A stretch of DNA of 64,000 nt from Spinellus fusiger (taxonomy: Eukaryota; Mucoromycota; Mucoromycetes; Mucorales; Phycomycetaceae). Positions 1 to 10,653 of this stretch are shown here, piece after piece; the first letter of the stretch is position 1, and each line of letters starts with the position of its first letter. The stretch covers positions 62,001 to 126,000 of the forward strand of contig JALLLS010000052.1 in assembly GCA_025094145.1 (NCBI GenBank), given 5' to 3'. Both the position numbers and the translations under genes were made by a program. The notes beneath the pieces were generated by a model. The model was not told the DNA's origin and ran no database searches. It saw only the letters and a list, made by a program, of their open reading frames with translations.

Positions 1-1097
1 ATCATTAGTAGAATCAAGACTAATGGCACACTTCTACCAAAGTATGGTTATGGTGCACCAAAAAAACTTAACGAGAGAGACTTCAGACGACTTGAGGCTA
101 TTCTAAAAGGCAACCCATTTGTCTCCTATAACTTCATAAATTTGGAACTCAAGGCTCATGAGATAATCATCTGTAGAGCAACATTCATCAGATATGTACA
201 TCAGATTGGGTTTGGTTCCTACTTTGCAGCACACAAACCAAGGTTGTCTGAAGAAAACATGAAGAAAAAGGCTTCGTTGGGCAAAGGAACAGGTCACTTG
301 GACCTCTGAAGACTGGAGACACGTCGTATGGTCTAATGAGTCACAGTTTGAAATAGAGGGTTACCAGGGAGGAGCTAGAGTGATTCGAAAGATCGGAGAG
401 AGGTATAAGGCTGATAATATCATACCTACAACCAAATGAAGGAAAGGCAGCATAATGATCCGGAGCTGTTTCTGGACGGGTGGAATTGGGCCTTTGGTCT
501 TTGTTGATGGCACTGTAAATCAGGACGTATATGTCAACATTTTGGCAGAAAAATCTCTACCATGGTTCATTGAATTGAATTGAATGAGAAGGAGGATAAG
601 GACTTTATATTCCAAGAAGATGGGGCTAGCTGCCATACAGGTGGCTATACAACATGGTGGAAAAACACACATCAAATCAGGCGCTTTGATTACTGGCCTA
701 CCCAAAGTCCTGATCTCAACCCCATTGAACATCTCTGGAGCTGTCTTGATAAGCTTATCAATGACAAGAGGGCCATTATTAATAATATCGATGAGCTCAA
801 GACAGCTTTAGAAAAAGCTTGGAGAAACATCCACGTTGATCTTGCCGAACGTTTAGTCGGCTCAATGAAGGATCGCTGCCAGACAGTTATTGATGCCAAA
901 GGTGGCCCAACAAAACATTAAATAAAAACTTATATATATATATTACTATAGACACTATGTTAAACTAACTTTGTGTTGAATTTGAAGTCATTAGTATGTG
1001 TTTTGAGGTCGTAACATTTATATCCGTAAAGCATACTTTTTTTCAGGATTTCAAAAAATGAAAAACCGTATACTTTCTAATGTTGTGTGACTGTATA
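1..1097 (+). mobile_element. Tc1/mariner transposon remnant (copy 1, 5' end outside window)
   Basis: Plus-strand Tc1-like transposase relic. Translation in shifting frames gives an HTH/linker part (about 1-270), a first catalytic block reading WSNESQFE near 330-350, a second block with QEDGASCHT near 615-640, and NPIEHLW near 720-735 supplying the Glu of the DDE/D triad. The first catalytic Asp is Asn (WSDES in the related copy at 41-42.5 kb). Frameshifts near 270 and stop codons near 436 and 580 break it. The 3' terminal inverted repeat is at about 1068-1095 (ends tgttgtgtgactgta), followed by a TA as expected of Tc1 targets. The matching 5' TIR would lie upstream of the window. Same family as 41227-42563. 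Clearly non-functional. Confidence 0.85.
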
Positions 1098-1329
1098 ATG
1101 TTCTTCTTGAAGAAGCCATAGATGTAAATGCAACACATTCTTCACTAGAACACACAGTGCTTATCAACAGAGCTACATTTGATCTTTACTGCCACACCCA
1201 CCCCTCCCATTTCTCCTTCACATAATAGCTGACTCCCATCAATAGATGCTCTCAAACTCAGTAAAACTCTTATAAAAACCCATAGGCTTGAAAAATAAAG
1301 AAACCACCAGGTTGACAATATTTATTGCT

Positions 1330-2152
1330 TTAAACCTTGAAGCCACGGGAAGCACGCTTACCACGTGCACGTTCAAACTTGCGACCCTCAGAACGAACGT
1401 AGGGCTTCTTGTTCTTGTGGGGACCCATGCCAAAGTGCTTCACGGCCTCACGGGCGTTCTTGGCACCACGGATCAACACAGTGTTGGCACCAGTAGGAGC
1501 ACGGAGAGCCAATTGATCCAAGGTAAGGACCTCACCACCAGCCTTGAGGATGCGGGCCTTGGCAGTCTTGGTGAAGTGGAGGGCAGCAATGGACAGCTTG
1601 GGGACATCCAACAGACGGACGTCATCAGTGATGGTGCCGACAACAACAAAGGTCTTGTTGGCAGCGTGCTTGGTGGCAGAGTATCTGGCCAAACGAGACA
1701 CAGAGACGGGGGGACGGTTGACGCGAGACATAAAGAGACGCTTCAAGACGACCTTGTTGAAGTTGGCATCGGTACGACGAGCAAGGAAGCGGTACAACTT
1801 GACCAACAGAGCCAAGTACACATTGTCTGACTTGGGTGCAGTGCGGTTGGAGTTCTTGACGTGGTGGTTCTTAAGGTCGATACCCTAAGAGAGTGAAATT
1901 GTCAGCCATCCTTCTTGCCTCTAGTGAGAGAAGGTCTAAACAAAGAGAGTCGATAGAGCAAGGCCGACCACTATGTTCTTTTCTACTACTGCTACTACTA
2001 CTATTGTTTTTGTATTGGAGGCTGAATCATTCTTCATCCATCCGCTGCTGTGTCGGTGGTTGATGAATCAAGGCGGGTACATTTCCCATTGACTCGTACA
2101 AGCCGTCCATCGATCTCCATCTCACACTTAAGAATCACAAAATGCCTACCAT
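1330..2152 (-). CDS. RPL18: 60S ribosomal protein eL18
   Basis: Large-subunit ribosomal protein eL18. Two coding exons: the ATG alone (2150-2152) and 1330-1884, separated by a 265-nt intron (1885-2149) with donor gtaggc, branch-like gctgac and acceptor cttag. The protein starts [20 protein letters not shown] and ends [10 protein letters not shown], about 185 aa, the usual length for eukaryotic eL18. The internal part around residues 50-150 ([25 protein letters not shown]) is typical. The start was chosen because the exon begins exactly at the conserved Gly-Ile-Asp and the only well-placed ATG followed by a donor is at 2150. An ATG-only first exon puts nearly all coding sequence behind one intron, common in fungal ribosomal protein genes. 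Family assignment is very secure; the first exon is inferred. Confidence 0.95.
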
Positions 2153-2306
2153 TTTATCAACGATGAGGAAAAGAGACTCATCCTCAATATCCTCAGGGCG
2201 TCCTTTCAGTGGCAGAATTGCCGGACCTTGTGTGTCCGACACTCCACTCACTGATTGAGGGTCCGACTGAGACGTCTGCTTCTATAGTGTACACACAAGC
2301 ATAGTT

Positions 2307-2346
2307 TTTTTTTTTTTAAAAAAAAAAATATTATTATTATTATTAA
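2307..2346. repeat. poly-T/poly-A/(TTA)n composite simple repeat
   Basis: A run of T, then a run of A, then several TTA units, in the spacer between the divergently arranged starts of eL18 and the 3' end of SUB2. The same T(n)A(n)(TTA)n architecture recurs inside the Fanzor fragment at about 17950-17987, with a reduced form at 38788-38827. Confidence 0.6.
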
Positions 2347-2423
2347 AACAGGCATACGCACATATGAAAAAGAGAGAGAAAAGAGAAAAGGTAGCTTCAG
2401 ACAAATATTTTTAATAAATACAA

Positions 2424-3944
2424 CTAAGAGGTCATGTAGGTGTTGATATCAATATCCTCAGGCAGTGGAACAATGTTAATCTCAAAACGACTCTGGACAT
2501 CATTCAGCACGACAGAGTCCTTTTCATCTGATACAAATGTAATGCCTAGACCCTTTGTACCAAAACGACCTGCACGGCCTACTCTGTGCAGGTAGGTATC
2601 AGCACCATCGGGCATGTCGTAGTTGATGACAATATTGACACGCTCAATATCAATACCACGGCCAAAGATGTCTGTGGCCACCATAATGCGCTTCTCAAAG
2701 TCCTTGAAGGATTTGTAACGCTTGATACGCTCATCCTGGCTCATCTGGGAGTGAATGCAGATGCTGGGGAAGTTACAGTCGGTCAGGATACGGTTGAGTT
2801 CATTGGCACGAGGGACAGACCGCACAAAGATGCACACTTGGTTGAACTCCAAAGTATCAAGCAACTCATTGAGTTTACGGTTCTTTTCACGCTCATTTAA
2901 TTGAATGTAGAATTGCTGCAGACCGTGGAGAGTGAGTTTGGCCTCGTCGTCAACGTAGATCTCAAGGGGATTCTGCATGAACTTTTTGCACACTGGACGC
3001 ATTTCCTTGGCAAGAGTGGCAGAGAACATCATGACTTGTTTGTGGTGGGGCGTAGAACGGAAAATGTCCTGCACATCTCTACGCATGTCTTGAAGGGGGA
3101 ATAGGTTAGCCCACAGCCCACAGCCTTCTCTCCTCTCTCCGCTCTTCTTGGCCACTTACCCAACTGCTCCAGCATCTTATCACACTCGTCCAATACGAAA
3201 TGCTTTACATTGCCTAGCTTGAGGTACTTTTCACGCACCAAGGCAAGGACACGGCCAGGAGTGCCGACAAGAATATGAGGACATTTTGTCTTGTCTTTTA
3301 ATGTCTCCACATCCTTTGTCATTGGCACACCACCATAGAACACCTCTGTGCGGATATCGGGCAGGTACTTGGAGAAGCGTGCGTATTCGTTTTTGATCTG
3401 GAAGGCCAGTTCACGGGTGTGGCACAACACCACCACAGACACATCACCATCCACAGGCTCAATCTGCTGCAATGTAGCCAACACAAACACGGCTGTCTTT
3501 CCCATACCAGACTTGGCCTGACAAATCACATCCATACCAAGGATAGACTGAGGAATACACTCCTGCTGCACTAATAAAGAATGGAGTGAGTTTTGCGGTT
3601 GTGGTTGTAGTTGTGGTTGTGATTGCTAGTGTGGTTGTGCTTGTGCTTGTGGTTGCTAGTGTGGTTGCTAGTGTGGTTGCTAGTGTGGTGTGTTTGCTTT
3701 GACCAAGATTACCTTCTGAAGGATGTTCAAAACCACAGTCCACAATACTTCTCAGTAACTCTGGCTTGAGGAGAAAGTCACGGAAACCGGTGGAGTGAAT
3801 GCCCACATAGGAACCCTTCTTGTCCTTTTTAGCCTCGTCCTCGGTGTGAGAGGTGTGTGTCTTTTGTAAGGTATCCTGGGGAAGTGTCTGTTCGTCTTCT
3901 TCTTCGTAGTCAATCAAGTCATCGGCGTGGTCATCAGCAGACAT
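2424..3944 (-). CDS. SUB2: DECD-box RNA helicase, TREX/mRNA export factor SUB2 (UAP56)
   Basis: ATP-dependent RNA helicase of the spliceosome and TREX complex that couples splicing to mRNA export. Three exons: 3713-3944, 3160-3570, 2424-3088; introns have gtaatc/gtaagt donors and ttag/caag acceptors and keep frame. Product about 435 aa, normal for UAP56. Visible motifs: Walker A AKSGMGKT (about 96-103), PTREL-equivalent HTREL, TPGR, the diagnostic DECD (205-208), SAT (MMFSAT), RGID and [10 protein letters not shown] in the C-terminal RecA domain. N-terminus is acidic ([19 protein letters not shown]) as in the family. The ATG at 3944 was preferred to one 63 nt upstream that adds a low-complexity [10 protein letters not shown] leader. 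The second intron (3571-3712) is filled with diverged gtggttgctagt tandem repeats. Confidence 0.96.
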
Positions 3945-4774
3945 GGTGAAGAGAGAAAGAGAAAGAAAAAGAGAGACTGGGAGACTGGGAGACTGGGAGA
4001 GAGACACGGCAATAGTTTAGTAAGAGGTTATATCTATATCACAAGTGGCCAATAGGACAAGAGCTTCATGGACCTAGGCAGCATCGCATCTTAACCTCGT
4101 GCTCTCCTCTGGGGTGTTCGTTTGGTTCTAACGCAGTGCCTGTGACGAGACAGCAAGGACGCTTCCAGGGGTTATGTTTGTGTCTGCTGTATATTATTTC
4201 TTTTCTTTTTTATATGTTTATATACATTTTATTATTATTAAGGCAGACTCGTCCCATGCTATAAGGAGGGCGAGCACGATGGTCGGGATGTAAAGACGCC
4301 AGCCTCTGCCCAGAGTAGGTACGTGGCGACATACCTTTCTGTAAGAGAAAAAGGGAGGGGAGGAATGTAGAGTAGATTGGATGGGTTGGTTTGGCTATGA
4401 CTGTGACTGTGGATGAGTCAATTAGTAGAGGTGGATGGATGTGTAGGGATGTAGATGGATGGATGGATGGATGTGGATGGATGGATATGGGTGGATGTAG
4501 GTGGATCCAAAAAAAAAAAAAAAAGAGAGAAAGCGGCTTTTGGGCGTGCTGGGTTGGCCTTTGACATTCAAGGGAAAAGGGGATAGTTGCTATGGACACC
4601 CCCATGCGTATGACGTTGGAGGCTGTCGGAAGAGAAGAAGGAAAGAGAGAGAGAGCGATGGGGGGCACATGGGGGGTGGAGACTCGGTTATCTGACCAAT
4701 CAATGGACAGGACTATGATCCAGAGACAACGCAAGGAAAGTGGAGTTTGAATTCCGTTGCTTTTCTTTTCACTC
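3945..4774. promoter_or_regulatory. Divergent intergenic region between SUB2 and VAC14
   Basis: 830 bp between two gene starts that point away from each other, so it must carry both promoters. It contains short gggagact repeats just upstream of SUB2, a (TGGA/GGAT) tetranucleotide tract at about 4425-4505, a 15-nt A run at about 4509-4523 and a GA-rich stretch near 4640-4660. I see no convincing ORF. Confidence 0.6.
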
Positions 4775-7737
4775 ATGGACACTGAACTTTTCTCAGCACC
4801 CCTTGTTAGAGCCCTTACAGACAAAGTGTATGAACGAAGAAAGGGAGCTGCTCTTCAAATAGAAAGGTAAACACACCCACACCAAAGATATACACACACC
4901 AAAATACACACACATACACACACATGAGAGAGAGAGAAGAAAGAGCAGTCCCTTATAAGAGAACAGACTGGTGCGTGAGAGAGATAGGATGTCTGGACAA
5001 GTGACGTCTATCATTGAGACACTGGTGCAAGACTTTGTTTATTCCAACAACCCTAATGCCCGTAATGGTGGACTCATTGCGTTGGCTGCAACTGCTATTG
5101 CTCTTGGACCAGTAAGAAGCAGACACCGAGAGCAGTGACTTAACACTCTAGGCAGTGGCTTGTCACCTGGATAGGATCATTCCTCCTACTGTCTCCTGTT
5201 TCAATAACCCAGACTCAAGAGTACGGTACTATGCTTGTGAGAGTATGTACAATATAGCCAAAGTGGCCAAGGGAGAAGTATTGCGATTCTTCAACAGCAT
5301 ATTTGATGCTCTGTGTATGGTAGGATCATGTTTGGCAGTGCTCTATAGTAACCCAGGCCTAGTTATCAGAAGACACTGAGCTCTCTGTCAAGAGTGGTGC
5401 TGAATTACTAGACCGTCTTATCAAAGACATTGTGTGTGAGCTATCGATCAAAGACACCTCGCCGCGTCTCTTCTCGCTAGCACAGTTTGTTCCTCTTCTG
5501 TCTTCAAAACTGGATACAGTCAACTCACCCACTCGACAGTATCTTGTGTCTTGGATAAGTACACTCAACTCCATCCCAGAATTAGACTTGGTACATTATG
5601 TGCATGAATTCCTGGGAGGTCTTCTTCAGTTCCTGGGTGATGCGAATGAGGAATTGCGTACGGATACACATGCTGTTCTTTATGACTTGCTTGGTATAGT
5701 GCAGGAGCTACGAGAGATGAGAGAAGCAGCAGACACACAAGACACACAAGACACACAAGACACTTTGGAATCTCAGCCTACACTTATTGAATATGAGCGT
5801 ATTGTGGAAATCCTTGTGCCTTACTTAACATCTTCTGCAGATCAAGTCCAACACCTGGCACTACAATGGTTAAACGAGTGTCTTTTCAGTGCAAAAGAGT
5901 GCGTTCTTCAATTTACACCACAGATTTTATTGGCTATTCTGCCTTCTCTGTCTCATCCGGTAGAGGCTATCAGATCCTCTGTTATGGAATCCCACCACAT
6001 TCTACAACAATGGGTGATGGAAGCACTCGAGAAAAGGACATCTGAGGATCCATTTGATTTCCAGGCTACGGTGGCTCATCTACGACTTCAGTTTCTGAAT
6101 GAACATGAAGAAACACGCATTGCTAGTCTTGATTGGCTTCTTATGCTTTATAAAAAGGCACCGAAGAAAGTAAGAAGGAGAAGGAGATATCTCACCCACA
6201 GAGAATAGATTCTAGTCTTGGATGATGGGACATTTCCTATGCTACTAAAGACCCTCTCTGATGCTTCTGAAGAAGTAGGTCTCCTTGTAGATAGATTGAT
6301 AGATTGATAGAGAAGAAGAACTGACACATAGATAGGTAGTGCGGCGTGATCTGCAGTTACTGGCACAAATATCCTCCCACTTTGACTATGATTATTTCCG
6401 CAGCTTCATGATGGATCTTGTGTCTTTGTTCAGTACAGACCAGCGACTGCTAGAGACAAGAGGCAGTCTTATCATTCGACAGCTGTGCATTAGTCTGGAT
6501 CCAGAGCGTATTTACATGACCCTTGCAGATGTGTTGGAGAAGGATGAGGTAGGTCAACAAAGAGAACAGTCCTAAAGGTGTATTTATCAGACGATGCTAT
6601 TGTCTGTCCAAGGATCTTGAATTTGCTAGTATTATGGTGCAGAACCTGAATGTTATTCTCCTTACATCCACAGAGTTGGTGGATCTCCGTCAGCTTCTTC
6701 GTCATCTGGATACAAAGGTAAACAGAACTGGGTCTTGCGTGTAGGGGCTTTGGACTGAATGGAGGAGGGGAAATGTGTTTAGGAAGGGCAACGCCTGTTC
6801 ATTGCTCTGTACAAGTCATGGTGCCATAATGCTGTGGCTACTTTCTCCCTCTGTCTTTTAGCACAGGCCTATGGTCATGGTGCGAATCTGCTGCAGGTGT
6901 TGTAAGTTGAGATTGTTGTGATAATGGCTAAAGGTCCAAAGTGCTGAACTGGAGATGACAGTCAATACACTCATACAGATTGATAAACTGGTGCAATTGC
7001 TCGAATCGCCTGTGTTCACTTGTAAATATAAGTAGTAGACTGGGTGGGTATTGATGGGATTCTACTTTTAGACCTGCGTTTGCAATTACTGGAGCCTGAG
7101 AAATACCCTCACTTATCAAAATGTCTGTATGGTCTATTGATGCTGCTTCCTCAGTCTTCTGCCTTTTCTACCTTGAGAAGTCGCCTCGGTAGTGTCTCTT
7201 CTTTGGTCTTTCTACATGCAATGAAAAGGTAGTGAAGAAGAATAGAAGGAGGAGGACTCATTGATGTGTCTTAGTCCAGTGGATACTCCCAAAAGGCAAC
7301 CTAGCAAAGGAACCAGCAATGCCTCTGCTAAAGGAGAAGAAGCTCCGATCAAATTCCAGGAATTGCTGCAACACTTTAAACAAGTGCAGTGTGGGCATGA
7401 AAGACACCGTAAAATAGGTAATTGTCTATTGCTGACTGGTATTGATGGGTAGCTTTTCAATTGGTTACTTGTTCCACACCAGGAAAAGGACGTAGGTTGC
7501 AATGGGAGTCTGGTAAGCAATGTAACTGTGACTGTTTATTATCGCCTTTCTTATGCTTTCTTATGAATGAACACAGGGATTGCGCCTTTACTGTCAGGAG
7601 ATTCTTTCTCAGCACCGCACCGAGAATCTCCATCGGAAAAGAATGGAGGCTATGCCGCTGTTCTGAGTACCAAACACAGAACAGAACCAAACACAGTCAC
7701 ACGCATGCTAATGACCAAAGGGCGTAGGCTGCAATAG
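4775..7737 (+). CDS. VAC14: VAC14, scaffold of the PI(3,5)P2 kinase complex
   Basis: HEAT-repeat scaffold of the Fab1/PIKfyve-Fig4 complex on the vacuole/endosome membrane, controlling PtdIns(3,5)P2. Exons by splice signals: 4775-4866, 4967-5111, 5152-5319, 5363-6169, 6209-6274, 6336-6548, 6613-6717, 6783-6901, 6942-7021, 7072-7228, 7275-7417, 7483-7512 and a last exon starting about 7576. N-terminus has the family pattern [21 protein letters not shown]; then [85 protein letters not shown] and ELLQHFKQV, in the same order as in animal Vac14. Introns are as short as 43 nt. The coding sequence looks intact. The C-terminal end is uncertain: the last exon could stop at 7664-7666 or 7735-7737 depending on splicing, and a GRRLQ-encoding segment occurs twice (about 7484-7502 and 7716-7734). 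Confidence 0.92.
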
Positions 7738-8018
7738 AAGTGTTTCTTATTCTCTCTCTCTCTCTCTCTTATATACACTTCTTTTACTCAAATTATAATA
7801 TGGATGAACTTTATTATATTTTTTATTATATTTTTTTGAATTTCTTTGATAGAACTATACTCTTTTCTATCTCCACCCACAATAAACTGTATTGGGTGAA
7901 ATGTCATTTTGTACAGACAGCAAGCCACTGAGAGTGACGTCATACTAAACAGAACATAGTATTTCAATACCCTCAAGATGCTATCCTATGGAACGTGCCT
8001 ACTTTTGAATCTTGCACC

Positions 8019-8566
8019 ATGGCCACAAAGAACACAACAGAGGCTGAAATAACTCAACAAGTACAGGACTCAATCCTAGACGCGTAACTGACCCTCACTA
8101 GTACAACCAATACAAGGGCGAACTTCAGTCCCTGGCACAAAAGATTGGTGAACTCGAGTCTGAAGTAGAAGAGCACAAGTAAACACCCTTTTGCTGTTCT
8201 TTCTTACAAACAGACATGGAGCTTGTTATTCATTCATTCATTCGTTCATTGAATTGGTTCTGTCTTGTTCTTTATGTTAGGCTTGTTATTGACAGCATCT
8301 CTCCCCTTGAGCCTCATCGTAAATGCTTCCGTATGGTGGGCGGTGTTTTGGTAGAGAGAACCGTGAAGGAAGTCTTACCTGCCCTCGAGACCAACTTTAA
8401 TGGAGTAGGTGTTTCTTGATGTATCAGCTGTCATAACCCTCGTTCTCTCCTTTCTTATGAGTAGATTCAGCAAGTCATTCATTCTCTGCTTCAGTCTTAT
8501 AAGCGTAAAGAACAAGAATTTGTTGAGTTTCAAAATAAGCACAAGATTCAGGTGGTGGCAAGATAA
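8019..8566 (+). CDS. PFD2: Prefoldin subunit 2
   Basis: Beta-type subunit of the hexameric prefoldin chaperone that passes nascent actin and tubulin to CCT. Exons 8019-8060, 8102-8178, 8281-8404, 8465-8566; introns 41-102 nt. About 114 aa. Recognisable core: YKGELQSLAQKIGELESEVE helix, LVIDSISPLEPHRKCFRMVG, GGVLVERTVKEVLPALETN, then a C-terminal helix ending IQVVAR. That is the usual two helices around a small beta hairpin. Start is the first ATG in good context and gives MATKNTTEAEITQQ. The third intron contains a second copy of gcttgttatt, the sequence that begins exon 3. Confidence 0.93.
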
Positions 8567-8784
8567 TAAACTTATTTCTTATTTTATTTTATTTTGCCAG
8601 AGTGCAAGCCGCCTGTCTTTGTGTGTGTGTGTGTAGTTGTGTGTGTCGGCTTGTATTGAATATCAGTCACATGTTACGTCACATGCTCTTGTCCAAGACA
8701 TAGGAAAGAGAGGAGAGGAAAAAGAGGGAGGACTAACCACGTCGGCCAGTGAGAAGAAGGCATGGGCCTTGTCTTGTTGTCGTC

Positions 8785-10413
8785 ATGAATCTAGGAGACA
8801 AAACTACCAATGAGCTATTATTTATCAACTTTAACCAGGACTTTAGCTGCATCTCTGTGGGGCTAAAGAGTGGCTATCGTATTTTCAACTGTGATCCCTA
8901 CAGCAAGTGCTACTCGAACGGTAAGCACGCCTGTTTCTTTTTCTCTTGCTACAGAGCAGCAGAAATAAGCTCAACCTGCCTCCAACTGCTTCAACCTGCC
9001 TCAACGCCAATGGTACACTAGCCAAGGGAGGCACAGGCATTGTGGAGATGCTCTTCTGTACCTCCTTGGTGGCACTTGTAGGGGCAGGAGAACAGCCTAG
9101 CTTCTCTCCTCGTCACCTACAAATTATCAACACCAAGGTAATCCTACGGCCAATCCACCTGCAGTCTACTTATGTGTGCAGAGACAATCCACCATCTGCG
9201 AGTTGACCTTCCCTACCTCTATTCTTTCTATCAAGATGAACAGAAGAAGACTGGTAGTGGTATTGGAAGAACGGCTGTTTGTGTATGATATCAGCAACAT
9301 GAAGCTACTCACTACAATTGATACGGGTCCAAATCCATTGGGTAATATAAGATCAACAAAAGATCAACAAAAGATTCTTCTTGGTATTCATGAGGGATGT
9401 TTGTATACAGCTATGTGCACACTGTCTCCTTCTAGTGAGAATTGCTATATTGCCTATCCCTCTCGGTCCAGTGCATTGACATCTCCCTTCTCCAGCTCAA
9501 CCTCTTCTTCTCAGACGTATGATGCAACAGGCGATATTGAACTGTTTGATGCCCTGACATTGACTCTGGTGAGCATTGTCCAGGCCCACAAGAGTCCCAT
9601 CAGCTGTATATCGATGAATGCAGAGGGAACATTGCTAGCCACTGCAAGTGAAAAGGTAACAGAGAAACGCAACTTAACCTCTTTACCAATCCACGCATTC
9701 TAGGGCACTGTGATCCGTGTCTTTTCTATTCCAGACGCCAACAAGGTCTATCAATTCAGACGTGGTTCTTATCCTGCAAAGATATTCTCCATGTCCTTCA
9801 ACAGTGTCAGTACCCTTCTCTGTGTCTCCAGTGATACAGAAACAGTACATGTTTTTAAGTTGGCAACAAGAGGACCTCCCAACCAACACAGCCTTCATGG
9901 ATATAAAGAAGGCAAAGATAGAGACCAACGGAAGAAGAATTCTGGGGTTGGGTAAGCTTTGAGTTGTGGCTCTGTACAGCATCATGGACTCATTGGTGAA
10001 CAAGGCAATTGATCCGTCGTTCTTCCATGAACATTGGTCGCAGCATGGGATCTTATTTACCAGAGATTATTACCGAGATATGGGAGCCCTCAAGACACTT
10101 TGCTTCTCTCAAGCTGCCGAGTGGTGGTGTGAGGAGTTTGGTGGCTCTCAGCAGGTAACAACGGACAGACAAGAAGAACAGCAAAAGCCTGATACTTCTT
10201 TCCTTTCTTCTTCTATAGCACAACTCCCCAAGTCATGGTCATTACATCCGAGGGATTCTTCTACCAGTACAATATTGATCTTGAGCATGGAGGTGAATGT
10301 GTCCTCTTGAAGCAATACAGGTAATTCAATAAGTCCATGAAGAAACAGACTGCCTTATAGTACGTAGTCTTTTAGAGACAGGGAATGACGAGACACCTCT
10401 TGGAGAACATTAG
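8785..10413 (+). CDS. ATG18: PROPPIN ATG18 (WIPI family), phosphoinositide-binding autophagy protein
   Basis: WD-repeat beta-propeller that binds PI3P/PI(3,5)P2 and acts in autophagosome formation and vacuole morphology. Exons 8785-8920, 9022-9137, 9182-9655, 9704-9951, 10005-10154, 10219-10320, 10368-10413. Diagnostic features: [19 protein letters not shown] at the N-terminus, [16 protein letters not shown], the lipid-binding FRRG in [13 protein letters not shown], and the conserved C-terminal blocks [44 protein letters not shown] and [14 protein letters not shown]. The product ends TPLGEH. Lies just downstream of prefoldin 2 in the same direction, about 220 bp away. VAC14, 1 kb upstream of that, makes the PI(3,5)P2 that ATG18 binds; that proximity may be chance. 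Exon 5 acceptor (caag at 10004) is inferred from frame. Confidence 0.94.
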
Positions 10414-10653
10414 GAAGATACCAACACATTCAACAGAGAAGACCTGGTTTTATAACGTAATAAAACATTGTTTTGAGATGGTCCTGCATAAATATCGATC
10501 TATAAAAAGGGAATCATGTCTCGACACCATCGCATGGACTGGTGTGACTATTTGTGACACGGTTTTAAATACCTTTATTTTGTCTCGAATCCACACTTTT
10601 CTTTTTTTATTTATTAATTTATTTATATTATAAAAAAAAAGTTGTTTTTCCTA

